From Gilvimarinus agarilyticus (GTDB taxonomy: Bacteria; Pseudomonadota; Gammaproteobacteria; Pseudomonadales; Cellvibrionaceae): a stretch of DNA of 64,000 bases. Below are positions 36,489 to 44,460 of this stretch, one piece after another; within the stretch, counting starts at the first letter, position 1; every line of letters begins with the position of its first letter. The notes beneath the pieces are model-generated. The model did no database searches and was not told the DNA's origin. It was given only the letters and a program-made list of their open reading frames with translations. Made by a program: the position numbers and the translations under genes. The stretch is taken from positions 2,790,631-2,854,630 of the forward strand of contig NZ_JXCJ01000001.1 of assembly GCF_000832015.1 (NCBI RefSeq), in the 5' to 3' direction.

Positions 36489-38333
36489 CTAATCAGGGTG
36501 AAAATATCCGTAAATATCTTCAGCCAACTTGCGGCTGACGCCATTTACCCGGGCTAAATCGTCGACACTGGCCCGTTGGATATCCTGTAACCCACCAAAG
36601 TGGCGCAGTAACTCTCTACGGCGCGAAGGGCCAACGCCTGGCACGTCTTCCAGCGTAGAGGTTTTGCGCTTTTTATCGCGACGATTTTTATGGCCGGTAA
36701 TCGCAAAGCGATGCGCCTCATCGCGAATTTGCTGAATGATGTGGAGCGCCGGCGAGTCGCTGCCCAACACAATCTCTTGCCCTGTACCACTGTGGTATAA
36801 GGTTTCAAAGCCGGGTTTACGGGTTGTGCCTTTGGCCACACCAATGAGCAAAACATTATTGACACCCAGCTCGGCCATCACTTTTTCAGCGATCCCCAAC
36901 TGGCCTTTACCCCCGTCGATAAATAAAATATCCGGCAACTTGCCTTCGCCTTTCTGCAAGCGGGTATAGCGCCGTGTCAGCGCCTGTGCCATCGCCGCAT
37001 AATCATCACCGCCGGTAATGCCATCAATATTAAAGCGGCGGTAATCGGATTTAGCGGGGCCCTCTTTATCAAACACCACACACGAAGCCACTGTTAGCTC
37101 CCCACTGGAATGACTAATATCAAAGCACTCCATTCGCGCGGGCATTTCATCCAATCCCAATACATCCTGTAGCGCCAACAGACGGTCGGTAACCGACTTG
37201 CGCGAGTTGACACGGGCGACAATGTTCTGCTCGGCGGCCTGATGAGCCATATCGACCCAACGGGCGCGATGAGTCCGCACCTTATGGGTAATTTGTACCC
37301 GAGCACCGCGCGATTCGGCCAGAGCATCAATCAGCAACTCCGTGTCCGGCAACTCGCACTGAGTGACGATGGCCGCCGGGATATCGCGAGTCCCGCCAAG
37401 GTAAAACTGTGGCAAAAACTCACTGAGGATCTCCGCTTCGCCTTCAGCGAGACCGAGTTTTGGATAGTAACTACGGCTTCCTAAAATACGTCCCTGGCGA
37501 ATAAACAGCACATGCACACAGGCGGTGGCGCTTTGCAGCGCAACGGCGATGATATCCATGTCAGCGCTGCCCTCCTCGACCGATTGCTGCGACTGCACGG
37601 TACGCAAAGCGCTTATCTGATCGCGCAACTCAGCGGCGCGCTCGTACTCCTGAGCTTGAGCCGCGTGCTCCATATCGTCGGCCAGCTCGCTCATTAACTG
37701 GTCATTTTTACCGAGCAAAAACATACGCGTATGGTGCACGTCGCGGGCGTAGTCTTCCGGACTGATTAAATCGACACAGGGGCCGGTACAGCGATCAATT
37801 TGATATTGCAGGCAAGGCCGAGAGCGATTTTTAAAGACACTGTCTTCGCATTGGCGTACTTTAAAAGTCTTTTGCAAAAAACTCAGACTGTCTTTCACCG
37901 CCCCCACATTGGGGTAAGGCCCGTAATAGTCGCCGCGCTTCTTCTTGGCTCCGCGATGTACGCTTATACGGGGGTAAGGTTCACCCGATGACATAAACAC
38001 ATAGGGGTAGGACTTATCATCACGCAACAAAATATTATAGGGAGGGCGATTAGCCTTGATCAGATTTTGCTCAAGAATCAAAGCTTCCGTTTCGCTGCCG
38101 GTCACCGTCACCTCGACCCGGGCAATACGCGACACCAAAGCGGCGGTTTTGAGCGATAGCCCACTGGCGCGAAAATAACTTGAAAGCCTGGCCTTAAGGT
38201 TTTTAGCTTTGCCAACGTACAAAATATCGCCGGCGCTGTTAAACATCTGATATACGCCGGGCGCGCGGGTTTGATTCGCCAAAAAACGTTTGGCGTCAAA
38301 GGATTCGGGGGATTCTTGGGGAGTCTCAACCAT
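36489..38333 (-). CDS. uvrC: excinuclease ABC subunit C
   Basis: Makes both cuts around bulky DNA lesions in nucleotide excision repair after UvrA/UvrB loading. The 614 aa protein has the N-terminal GIY-YIG nuclease (GVYQMFNSAGDILYVGKAK, about residues 26-45), the UVR motif (EYERAAELRDQISALR, near 210), the RNase H-like half with CFDISHSSGE and LFIDGGKGQLG, and helix-hairpin-helix motifs at the end (VPGVGPSRRRELLRHFG, VNGVSRKLAEDIY). It lies next to the gacA response regulator gene as in E. coli (uvrY-uvrC). mfd, which couples repair to transcription, is at the other end of the window. Confidence 0.97.
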   Translation of the reverse strand: MVETPQESPESFDAKRFLANQTRAPGVYQMFNSAGDILYVGKAKNLKARLSSYFRASGLSLKTAALVSRIARVEVTVTGSETEALILEQNLIKANRPPYNILLRDDKSYPYVFMSSGEPYPRISVHRGAKKKRGDYYGPYPNVGAVKDSLSFLQKTFKVRQCEDSVFKNRSRPCLQYQIDRCTGPCVDLISPEDYARDVHHTRMFLLGKNDQLMSELADDMEHAAQAQEYERAAELRDQISALRTVQSQQSVEEGSADMDIIAVALQSATACVHVLFIRQGRILGSRSYYPKLGLAEGEAEILSEFLPQFYLGGTRDIPAAIVTQCELPDTELLIDALAESRGARVQITHKVRTHRARWVDMAHQAAEQNIVARVNSRKSVTDRLLALQDVLGLDEMPARMECFDISHSSGELTVASCVVFDKEGPAKSDYRRFNIDGITGGDDYAAMAQALTRRYTRLQKGEGKLPDILFIDGGKGQLGIAEKVMAELGVNNVLLIGVAKGTTRKPGFETLYHSGTGQEIVLGSDSPALHIIQQIRDEAHRFAITGHKNRRDKKRKTSTLEDVPGVGPSRRRELLRHFGGLQDIQRASVDDLARVNGVSRKLAEDIYGYFHPD

Positions 38334-38384
38334 GCGCGCTAGTATAGCGTTGCGTGCACCCGCCGCAAATAGGTTTGGCTAACG

Positions 38385-39035
38385 CTATACCACCGCTTCC
38401 GGGTCTAACAAATTGTACTTTACCGCCATTAAAGCCAGTTCGACATCCGAGTGGATACACAGCTTATCAAAAATGCGATAGCGGTAAGTATTCACCGTTT
38501 TAGGGCTAACCGAGAAAGTCGTGGCAATATCTTGTGCTCGCTGGCCACCGGCAATCATCATGGCCGTTTCCAGCTCGCGCTGGCTCAGCCGCTCAAACGG
38601 TGAGCCGTCCTGGTCGCCAGTAGCGTTGCGCAGCGCCAACTGCTGGGCAATACCGCTACTCATATACTGCCTACCGCGCACAACGGTATCCACGGCGGTG
38701 GTAATGTCGGTAAAGCCTGCACCCTTGGTTACGTAGCCCACCGCGCCGGCCTGTAGCAGTCGCGCTGGATAGAGCGTGTCGTCACAGGCGGTGACCGCAA
38801 TAATTTTAACTAAGGGATTGGCCGCGAGCATTTTACGTGTTGCTTCTAGCCCGCCCATACCAGGCATTTTTACATCCATCAGGACAACGTCAGGCTTGAA
38901 TTTGCGCGCCATACTGATGGCTTCTTCACCACTTTTAGCGTCGCCCACCACTTTATAGCCTGGCACATCATCCAACATGCGGACGATACCCATGCGTACT
39001 AGGTCGTGGTCGTCTACCACTAAAATACTGGTCAC
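38385..39035 (-). CDS. gacA: GacA/UvrY response regulator
   Basis: Response regulator of the GacS/GacA (BarA/UvrY) system, which activates small RNAs that sequester CsrA/RsmA. 216 aa: receiver domain with [10 protein letters not shown] and the phosphoacceptor D54 in VLMDVKMPG, followed by a LuxR-type helix-turn-helix ([34 protein letters not shown]-like segment). The start is a GTG with AAGGGGGG upstream; a hairpin at 39045-39061 touches that site. The uvrC-pgsA order downstream confirms the assignment. The sensor kinase is not in the window. Confidence 0.94.
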   Translation of the reverse strand: MTSILVVDDHDLVRMGIVRMLDDVPGYKVVGDAKSGEEAISMARKFKPDVVLMDVKMPGMGGLEATRKMLAANPLVKIIAVTACDDTLYPARLLQAGAVGYVTKGAGFTDITTAVDTVVRGRQYMSSGIAQQLALRNATGDQDGSPFERLSQRELETAMMIAGGQRAQDIATTFSVSPKTVNTYRYRIFDKLCIHSDVELALMAVKYNLLDPEAVV

Positions 39036-39044
39036 TTTACCCCC

Positions 39045-39061
39045 CTTGATGTGTCATCAAG
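39045..39061 (-). promoter_or_regulatory. hairpin overlapping the gacA ribosome-binding site
   Basis: CTTGATG-ACA-CATCAAG on the minus strand, a perfect 7-bp stem with a three-base loop. Its second arm ends with the AAG of the AAGGGGGG ribosome-binding site, 10 bases before the gacA GTG. If formed in the mRNA it would hinder ribosome access. It could also be a DNA operator. Confidence 0.45.
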
Positions 39062-39190
39062 TTCCAGCCACAAGGCCGTTTTTTTGTTTTAATGTCGGGC
39101 GAAATGATCTTTTCTATCCGTATAAAGAATCTTTCGGCTTATCGCCATAGTAGCAGAATTATTCTTATTTGCGATAGCAACACTTGTGGC

Positions 39191-39805
39191 TTAGGCCAAA
39201 ACCCGACGGTAGGTCAGATTGATACGTGCCTCGCCAAGCCCAGCCACCTTGGGTAGCTGGTGCTGCCAGTAGCGCTGAAGCTGCCCTGCCATCACCAGTA
39301 GGTCCCCATCTTGTAACGTCATACGTACTTGTCGTCGGCTTTTTATATGACGAAAAACAAATACCCGATCGGCGCCCAAGCTAAGGGAGGCAATCGTAGG
39401 CTCAGGCCCCAGCTCTGGTTCGTTATCACTGTGCCACGCGACGCTGTCGCGGCCGGTGCGGTACAAATTGGCCAGCACACTGTTAAATGCAGTGCCAACC
39501 ACCGTCGATAAATCATCGCGTAAGCCTTGCAGGGCCGGCGTCCAGGGCCGCGGAGTGAAATAGGCGCCAGAGTAACTGTAACGGCTACTGGGGTCGCCAT
39601 ACCAGGCATTAAGCCTGGGGATGGGCACACGCTTACCGTACATTTGCAGGTGGGTTTGTTCCCATTTTAGCGAGGATTGTAAGTCCGCGAAAAGACTGGC
39701 TCGACGAGCAACTGACAGCCACTGCGGGTATAAAACGGCAGTGCCGTCTTCGTCGATGAGAGTTTGCGGCTCTTTACTGGCAAATAAATCCGGTTGCTGC
39801 GACAT
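39191..39805 (-). CDS. alkB: AlkB-type 2-oxoglutarate/Fe(II) dioxygenase
   Basis: Repairs alkylated bases such as 1-methyladenine and 3-methylcytosine by oxidative demethylation. The 204 aa protein is closer to the ALKBH2/3-like subgroup than to E. coli AlkB: substrate-binding VPIPRLNAWYGDPSSRYSYSG, iron ligands H125 and D127 in WHSDNE, H182 in WQHQLPK, and the 2-oxoglutarate-binding R194 and R200 in RINLTYR. It starts 21 bases after murB's stop and is probably in the same unit. In Pseudomonas rne lies near murB; here alkB occupies that place. Confidence 0.92.
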   Translation of the reverse strand: MSQQPDLFASKEPQTLIDEDGTAVLYPQWLSVARRASLFADLQSSLKWEQTHLQMYGKRVPIPRLNAWYGDPSSRYSYSGAYFTPRPWTPALQGLRDDLSTVVGTAFNSVLANLYRTGRDSVAWHSDNEPELGPEPTIASLSLGADRVFVFRHIKSRRQVRMTLQDGDLLVMAGQLQRYWQHQLPKVAGLGEARINLTYRRVLA

Positions 39806-39826
39806 AAGAAGCGGCCATAGATTGAT

Positions 39827-40870
39827 TTACGCTGGGTACACCCGAGGCTCTAACTCAAGTGTGACGCCATATTGACTAAAAACTGACCGGGTAATCTCAT
39901 CCGCCAGCGCTAGCACACTGGCACCACTACCCCGCCCCGGATTGGTAATAACCAGCGCTTGCTCTGAGTGGACCGCCACATCCCCGGCGCGATAACCACG
40001 CCAGCCGGCGCGATCAATCAGCCACCCTGCCGCCAGCTTAACCCGCCCATCTGCTTGCGGGTAGCTGACTATATCGGGGTAGCGCTGCTGCAGCGCGGCA
40101 AAGGTCGCGGCATCGACCAAAGGGTTTTTAAAAAAACTGCCCGCATTGGGCGTAGTGGCCGGGTCTGGCAGTTTTTCTTGTCGCACCGCAATTACGGCGT
40201 CGGCTATTTGTTGCGCGCTAAAGTGAGCCTCGGCCGGTGCGCCACCATCGGGTTCTAGTTGCAACTGCTGGCGTAAACTGGGGTAATCCAGCACAGGGCG
40301 CACCGCGCGATCGAGCTTAAACGTGACCGAGGTAATAATATAGCGGTCGCGCGCGCTGTGCTTGAACACGCTGTCGCGGTAAGCAAAGTTACAGCTCTCG
40401 GCAGTAAAGGTGACGGGTAAACCCGAGCGAATATCCACGGCGCTCAGCTCGCTTAAACGCTGCTGCAACTCCACGCCATAGGCACCAATATTTTGTATCG
40501 GTGCGGCACCCACCGAGCCGGGAATTAACGATAAATTCTCTAACCCATAGCAACCAATCATTAAACAGTGCTGTACAAACTCGTGCCAGTTTTCTCCGGC
40601 GGCGGCGCGCACCCACACCGATTGCGCATCTTCAGCGACGGGCTCAATACCCCGCAACTTAATATGCATAACCAATCCAGGGTAATTATCGGCCAAGACA
40701 ATATTGCTGCCACCGCCCAGCGGTAATACCGGCAATTGACGCTCGCGGGCAAAGGCCAGCGCCTCAAGAACCTCATCGTGGGTAGTAACGGCCACATAAA
40801 ACTGCGCCCGTGCAGCGATGGCCAACGTATTAAATCGCTGCAAATCAAATTCAGGTAAAAATAACGCCAC
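39827..40870 (-). CDS. murB: UDP-N-acetylenolpyruvoylglucosamine reductase MurB
   Basis: FAD enzyme that reduces UDP-GlcNAc-enolpyruvate to UDP-MurNAc, the second step of peptidoglycan precursor synthesis. At 347 aa it is a type I MurB. Seen are the FAD-binding LPLGGGSNIVL, the segment ENLSLIPGSVGAAPIQNIGAYGVE, the substrate-binding YRDSVFK, and the active serine in NAGSFFKNP. It follows the phosphatase gene with one base between them. Confidence 0.97.
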   Translation of the reverse strand: MALFLPEFDLQRFNTLAIAARAQFYVAVTTHDEVLEALAFARERQLPVLPLGGGSNIVLADNYPGLVMHIKLRGIEPVAEDAQSVWVRAAAGENWHEFVQHCLMIGCYGLENLSLIPGSVGAAPIQNIGAYGVELQQRLSELSAVDIRSGLPVTFTAESCNFAYRDSVFKHSARDRYIITSVTFKLDRAVRPVLDYPSLRQQLQLEPDGGAPAEAHFSAQQIADAVIAVRQEKLPDPATTPNAGSFFKNPLVDAATFAALQQRYPDIVSYPQADGRVKLAAGWLIDRAGWRGYRAGDVAVHSEQALVITNPGRGSGASVLALADEITRSVFSQYGVTLELEPRVYPA

Positions 40871-40871
40871 G

Positions 40872-41357
40872 TTACCCTCGAGCCAAGTGGCGCTGATTAA
40901 TGTCGGCGAGCAAACCCGTAGCGGCTTGCTCTACCAGATCCAGTACGTAGGCAAACCCTTCCGCTCCGCCATAATAGGGATCAGGCACTTCGCTTTCCGG
41001 TGCACCCTCAGCAAAGTCCAAGTATAGGCAGCAACGGCCCGGGTAATCTTTAGGGCAAAGGCTCAGCAAGTCATTGAGATTAGCGCTGTCCATCGCCAGC
41101 ACGTAATCAAACTCAAAAAAATCTTTTTTCGTCACCTGGCGTGCCCGCAAAGCATTAATATCGATACCGCGTTCGGCGGCCGCCGCTATGGCGCGGGCAT
41201 CGGGCGCTTTACCCACGTGCCACCCGGCGGTACCGGCCGAATCTGTTTGCACGCGGCCCTCAAGCCCAGCATTTTTTAAATGCGCTTTAAATAAACCCTC
41301 GGCGGTCGGGGAGCGGCAAATATTGCCCAAACAGACGAACAGCACCTTTACCGTCAT
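40872..41357 (-). CDS. low-molecular-weight protein tyrosine phosphatase
   Basis: A 161 aa cytoplasmic phosphatase. The P-loop CLGNICRS has nucleophile C9 and R15, and the catalytic general acid is in VPDPYYGG near residue 125. The start overlaps kdsB by four bases, and murB follows with one base between, so the three are made together. Bacterial enzymes of this type dephosphorylate tyrosine kinases of polysaccharide export or cell-wall enzymes. The target here is not shown by sequence; the location between LPS and peptidoglycan genes is suggestive only. Confidence 0.94.
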   Translation of the reverse strand: MTVKVLFVCLGNICRSPTAEGLFKAHLKNAGLEGRVQTDSAGTAGWHVGKAPDARAIAAAAERGIDINALRARQVTKKDFFEFDYVLAMDSANLNDLLSLCPKDYPGRCCLYLDFAEGAPESEVPDPYYGGAEGFAYVLDLVEQAATGLLADINQRHLARG

Positions 41358-42124
41358 TGGTTTTGCTCCAGTAAAAGCTGTCGCACTCTGGCGAGATCTG
41401 CCTCGGTATCGACACCGCCGGGCACCTGACAGCAGGCTTCGTCGACGTGAATTTGTTCGCCGTAGGCCATAACGCGCAACTGCTCGAGAGACTCGGTTTG
41501 CTCAAGTTGCGCGGGGGGCCAGGTTACAAACCGTTCCAGCAAAGACACCCGATAGGCGTAAATACCAATATGACGCCGGGCAGGAAAACCTTCTGGCACC
41601 GGCTGCTCGGACAACACTTCGGTGTTGTCTCGCGGCCACGGAATGGGCGCGCGCGAGAAGTACAAAGCGAGATTGTTTTGATCGTACACCACCTTCACCG
41701 CATTGGGGTCGCGAAACTCGCGATAGCTGCTTAGCGGCTCGCACAAAGTAGCCACACTGGCCGCGCGGTTTTGCGCTAAGTTAGCAGCGACCTGGTTAAT
41801 CACCTGCGGTGGAATCAGCGGCTCGTCGCCTTGCACATTGACGATAATATCGTCGCCCTTCATTTGCTCGAGCAACGCGACTTCTTGCAGCCGATCTGTA
41901 CCCGAGACGTGATCCGTACGGGTTAAGCAGGCCTCACCGTTAAAGCCATGCACCAGATCCAGGATACGCGGGTCATCAGTAGCCACGATCACCCGGCTGG
42001 CGTCACTCTCACAGGCGCGGCGATAAACGTGCTCGATCATCGGCCGACCATTGATATCGGCTAAGGGTTTACCCGGCAAGCGGGTCGATGCGTAGCGGGC
42101 GGGAATAACTACCGTGAAGCTCAT
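41354..42124 (-). CDS. kdsB: 3-deoxy-manno-octulosonate cytidylyltransferase KdsB
   Basis: Activates Kdo with CTP to CMP-Kdo for attachment to lipid A. The 256 aa enzyme shows [20 protein letters not shown] with the nucleotide-binding loop, [11 protein letters not shown] with the metal-binding Asp, and [11 protein letters not shown]. It follows lpxK, which makes the acceptor lipid IVA. The usual small ycaR gene between lpxK and kdsB is missing; the gap is only 76 bases. Confidence 0.97.
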   Translation of the reverse strand: MSFTVVIPARYASTRLPGKPLADINGRPMIEHVYRRACESDASRVIVATDDPRILDLVHGFNGEACLTRTDHVSGTDRLQEVALLEQMKGDDIIVNVQGDEPLIPPQVINQVAANLAQNRAASVATLCEPLSSYREFRDPNAVKVVYDQNNLALYFSRAPIPWPRDNTEVLSEQPVPEGFPARRHIGIYAYRVSLLERFVTWPPAQLEQTESLEQLRVMAYGEQIHVDEACCQVPGGVDTEADLARVRQLLLEQNQ

Positions 42125-42200
42125 GAACTTACTCGCAAAGAATTTTAATGTTTAACTTACACGCCTAAAACACGACCGCCAACGTAAAAGCCTGTGCGGG

Positions 42201-43220
42201 TTATTCGTAGGGAAACAGCGTATCCAACTCGTGCTCAAACTTAGGCCAAAAACGCTTTTCCAATACCGCATCAACCTCCAGCGCAAGCCACTCGGGCTCG
42301 GCAAAGCTCTGACATTTAACCGCATCTTTACTGGTCATGACCACGGGTAAGCTCTGACGAAACTGAAAGTTATCGCGCGTAAACGTATGATGATCGCGAT
42401 AAATATGACATTCAGACACTAAGCCTAGCTTGCTCAATGTAGCAAAAAAACGATCGGGATTACCTATGCCGGCCACGGCGTGAACGTGACTCCCTTGCGA
42501 TAGGTGCTCCAGGGGCAACCGGCTTAAATCTTTTACCCGAAACCAATGCTTGGGTTCTAGGCGCATATTATAGTAGTGGCGCGGAAAGGTGGTGTCGCCC
42601 TCTAGCGAGGTTTGATTGACCACCACAAAATCAACACTGAGCAAGCGTGCCCGAGGCTCGCGCAACGGCCCTACCGGCAGGCAATGACCGTTGCCAAAGC
42701 CACGTTCCGCATCGATTACCGCGATTTCTAACGTGCGCCCTAAACGATAGTGCTGCAGCCCATCATCGCTTAACAATACATCGCATCCAGCACTTTTTAA
42801 GATACGTGCGGCAGCAACGCGGTCGGCATCGATACAGACGGCACAGCCGGTAGCTCGCCAGATGCTGAGTGGTTCATCCCCCGCTTCGCGAGCGCTGGAT
42901 GACTCAGAGACGACATAGGGATACTGAGGCGCGGCAGAACCATAACCACGACTAATCACCCCGACTTTTAAACCCCGTGCCTGTAAGCGATTTACCAGCG
43001 CAATGATCAACGGCGTTTTACCCGTACCGCCGACACTGATGTTACCCACCACTATAACAGGCACGCCTACATTTACCTGACGCCAAAGCACAATAAAGGC
43101 GCGACGCAGGTAAGCCACTACGCGAAATAAACCTTCAAGCGGCAATAAAGCATATACCCAGCGTTTGTTGCCATACCAGGCCGAGGTCCATTTAGCATCG
43201 CGATCAGCGCTTTGCCCCAT
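42201..43220 (-). CDS. lpxK: tetraacyldisaccharide 4'-kinase LpxK
   Basis: Inner-membrane-associated kinase that phosphorylates the lipid A disaccharide to lipid IVA. 339 aa. The P-loop is GNISVGGTGKTPL (residues 59-71), followed by GVISRGYGS and the later DGLQHYRL. In Pseudomonas the same neighbours occur (ExbB/ExbD-type pair, lpxK, kdsB); in E. coli msbA precedes lpxK. The LpxK start is six bases after the ExbD-type gene's stop. Confidence 0.96.
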   Translation of the reverse strand: MGQSADRDAKWTSAWYGNKRWVYALLPLEGLFRVVAYLRRAFIVLWRQVNVGVPVIVVGNISVGGTGKTPLIIALVNRLQARGLKVGVISRGYGSAAPQYPYVVSESSSAREAGDEPLSIWRATGCAVCIDADRVAAARILKSAGCDVLLSDDGLQHYRLGRTLEIAVIDAERGFGNGHCLPVGPLREPRARLLSVDFVVVNQTSLEGDTTFPRHYYNMRLEPKHWFRVKDLSRLPLEHLSQGSHVHAVAGIGNPDRFFATLSKLGLVSECHIYRDHHTFTRDNFQFRQSLPVVMTSKDAVKCQSFAEPEWLALEVDAVLEKRFWPKFEHELDTLFPYE

Positions 43221-43226
43221 GGTTAA

Positions 43227-43646
43227 CTACTCAGCCTCCGGGTGGCGCGTGGTGATACTCATGTTAGCAAAACCCAGCTGCCCGGCACTGTCCATTGCCC
43301 GCACCACATACTGATGAGGCGCATTAGCATCGGCGGTAATAATCAGCGCACGCGACGTATCACCCGCGCCAACCTCATTCAGCGCCGAGCGCAGTGTCGC
43401 GGCTTTATTATTGACGAGGCTCTGTCCGTTGACCGCGTATTCTCCGGCGGCGTTAATAATGATTTCCAACGGGTCATCGGCATTGCTGGCCGCTTCTCCA
43501 ACGGCCTCAGGTAAATCAATTTCTAAATGCGTTTCTTTGGTAAAAGTAGTAGAAACCATAAAAAAGATCAGCAGCAAAAACACCACGTCAATCAGTGGCG
43601 TTAAGTTAATGCTGTCTTCTTCGCGGGCTTGACGACGAAATTGCAC
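43227..43646 (-). CDS. exbD: ExbD/TolR family protein
   Basis: A 139 aa inner-membrane protein with one N-terminal membrane segment (LTPLIDVVFLLLIFFMVSTTF), including the conserved Asp of the proton path (D20 in LIDVVFLLLIFF), and a periplasmic domain. It works with the ExbB-type protein upstream as a proton-driven motor. There is no tonB, tolA or motB nearby, so the driven partner is unknown. It starts 13 bases after exbB. Confidence 0.9.
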   Translation of the reverse strand: MQFRRQAREEDSINLTPLIDVVFLLLIFFMVSTTFTKETHLEIDLPEAVGEAASNADDPLEIIINAAGEYAVNGQSLVNNKAATLRSALNEVGAGDTSRALIITADANAPHQYVVRAMDSAGQLGFANMSITTRHPEAE

Positions 43647-43659
43647 AGGCAGCCTCCGC

Positions 43660-44289
43660 TTACTTCTTTACTTTCACATCGACCCGACGATCGCTGTGCA
43701 AGGCATCGACCAACTTAATGGCCTCTTCTTCCATGGTAACCACGAGCGAATCGATACGACGTTGAAAGAAGCGGTGAAAAATCATTGCCGGAATAGCGAC
43801 ACACAAACCGGCCGCCGTGGTGATCAGTGCCTGCGAAATACCACCGGCCAACACTCCGGCATTGCCGGTGCCTTTAATCATAATGGCGTTAAACACTTCA
43901 ATCATGCCAAAGACCGTGCCCAACAACCCCAGTAGCGGTGTGATGGCAGCAATGGTACCCAACACGCCAATAAAGCGCTCCATCTCGTGAATGACCTTGT
44001 TCGCGGCCTCCTGAATACTGTCTTTCATGACTTCGCGGCCATGCTTTGAGTTACTCAAACCCGCTGACAAAATCTCGCCCAGTGGTGAGGATTGTTTTAG
44101 TTCTTTTAATTTGGCCGCGTCCAGCTGGTTATTTTTAATCCAACCCCAAACCTGAGCCAACAAATGCCGCGGCGCAATTTTAGCCGGATTGAGACTCCAA
44201 TAACGCTCAGCACTGATGGCCAATACAGCAATAGAACAAAGTACAAGCGGCAACATTAACCAGCCACCGGCAGCAATCACTTCAAACAC
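43660..44289 (-). CDS. exbB: ExbB/TolQ/MotA family protein
   Basis: A 209 aa proton-channel component with three membrane segments (about 8-25, 110-135 and 150-175). The conserved MotA/TolQ/ExbB segments are FIGVLGTIAAITPLLGLLGTVFGMIEVF and GGISQALITTAAGLCVAIPAMIFHRFF. The frame is open further upstream to 44370, but the family N-terminus is (V/M)FEVIAAGGWLMLPL, so I place the start at the GTG at 44289, with GGAAA upstream. Pairs with the ExbD-type protein. Confidence 0.9.
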   Translation of the reverse strand: MFEVIAAGGWLMLPLVLCSIAVLAISAERYWSLNPAKIAPRHLLAQVWGWIKNNQLDAAKLKELKQSSPLGEILSAGLSNSKHGREVMKDSIQEAANKVIHEMERFIGVLGTIAAITPLLGLLGTVFGMIEVFNAIMIKGTGNAGVLAGGISQALITTAAGLCVAIPAMIFHRFFQRRIDSLVVTMEEEAIKLVDALHSDRRVDVKVKK

Positions 44290-44460
44290 AGGAGGTTTCC
44301 TCTTTATATGAACCCTTGGCGGGGCTACTTTTTGGGTGCCTACGCTGATTATGCCTAGGTTGTGGCACAATTTTAGTGGCTATTAAAAACGCTGTACACT
44401 ACCACAGTTGCGCGCGTTAGGGTTAGCCGGCTTAGCGCTTATGTGACCTGTTGCCAAGGC

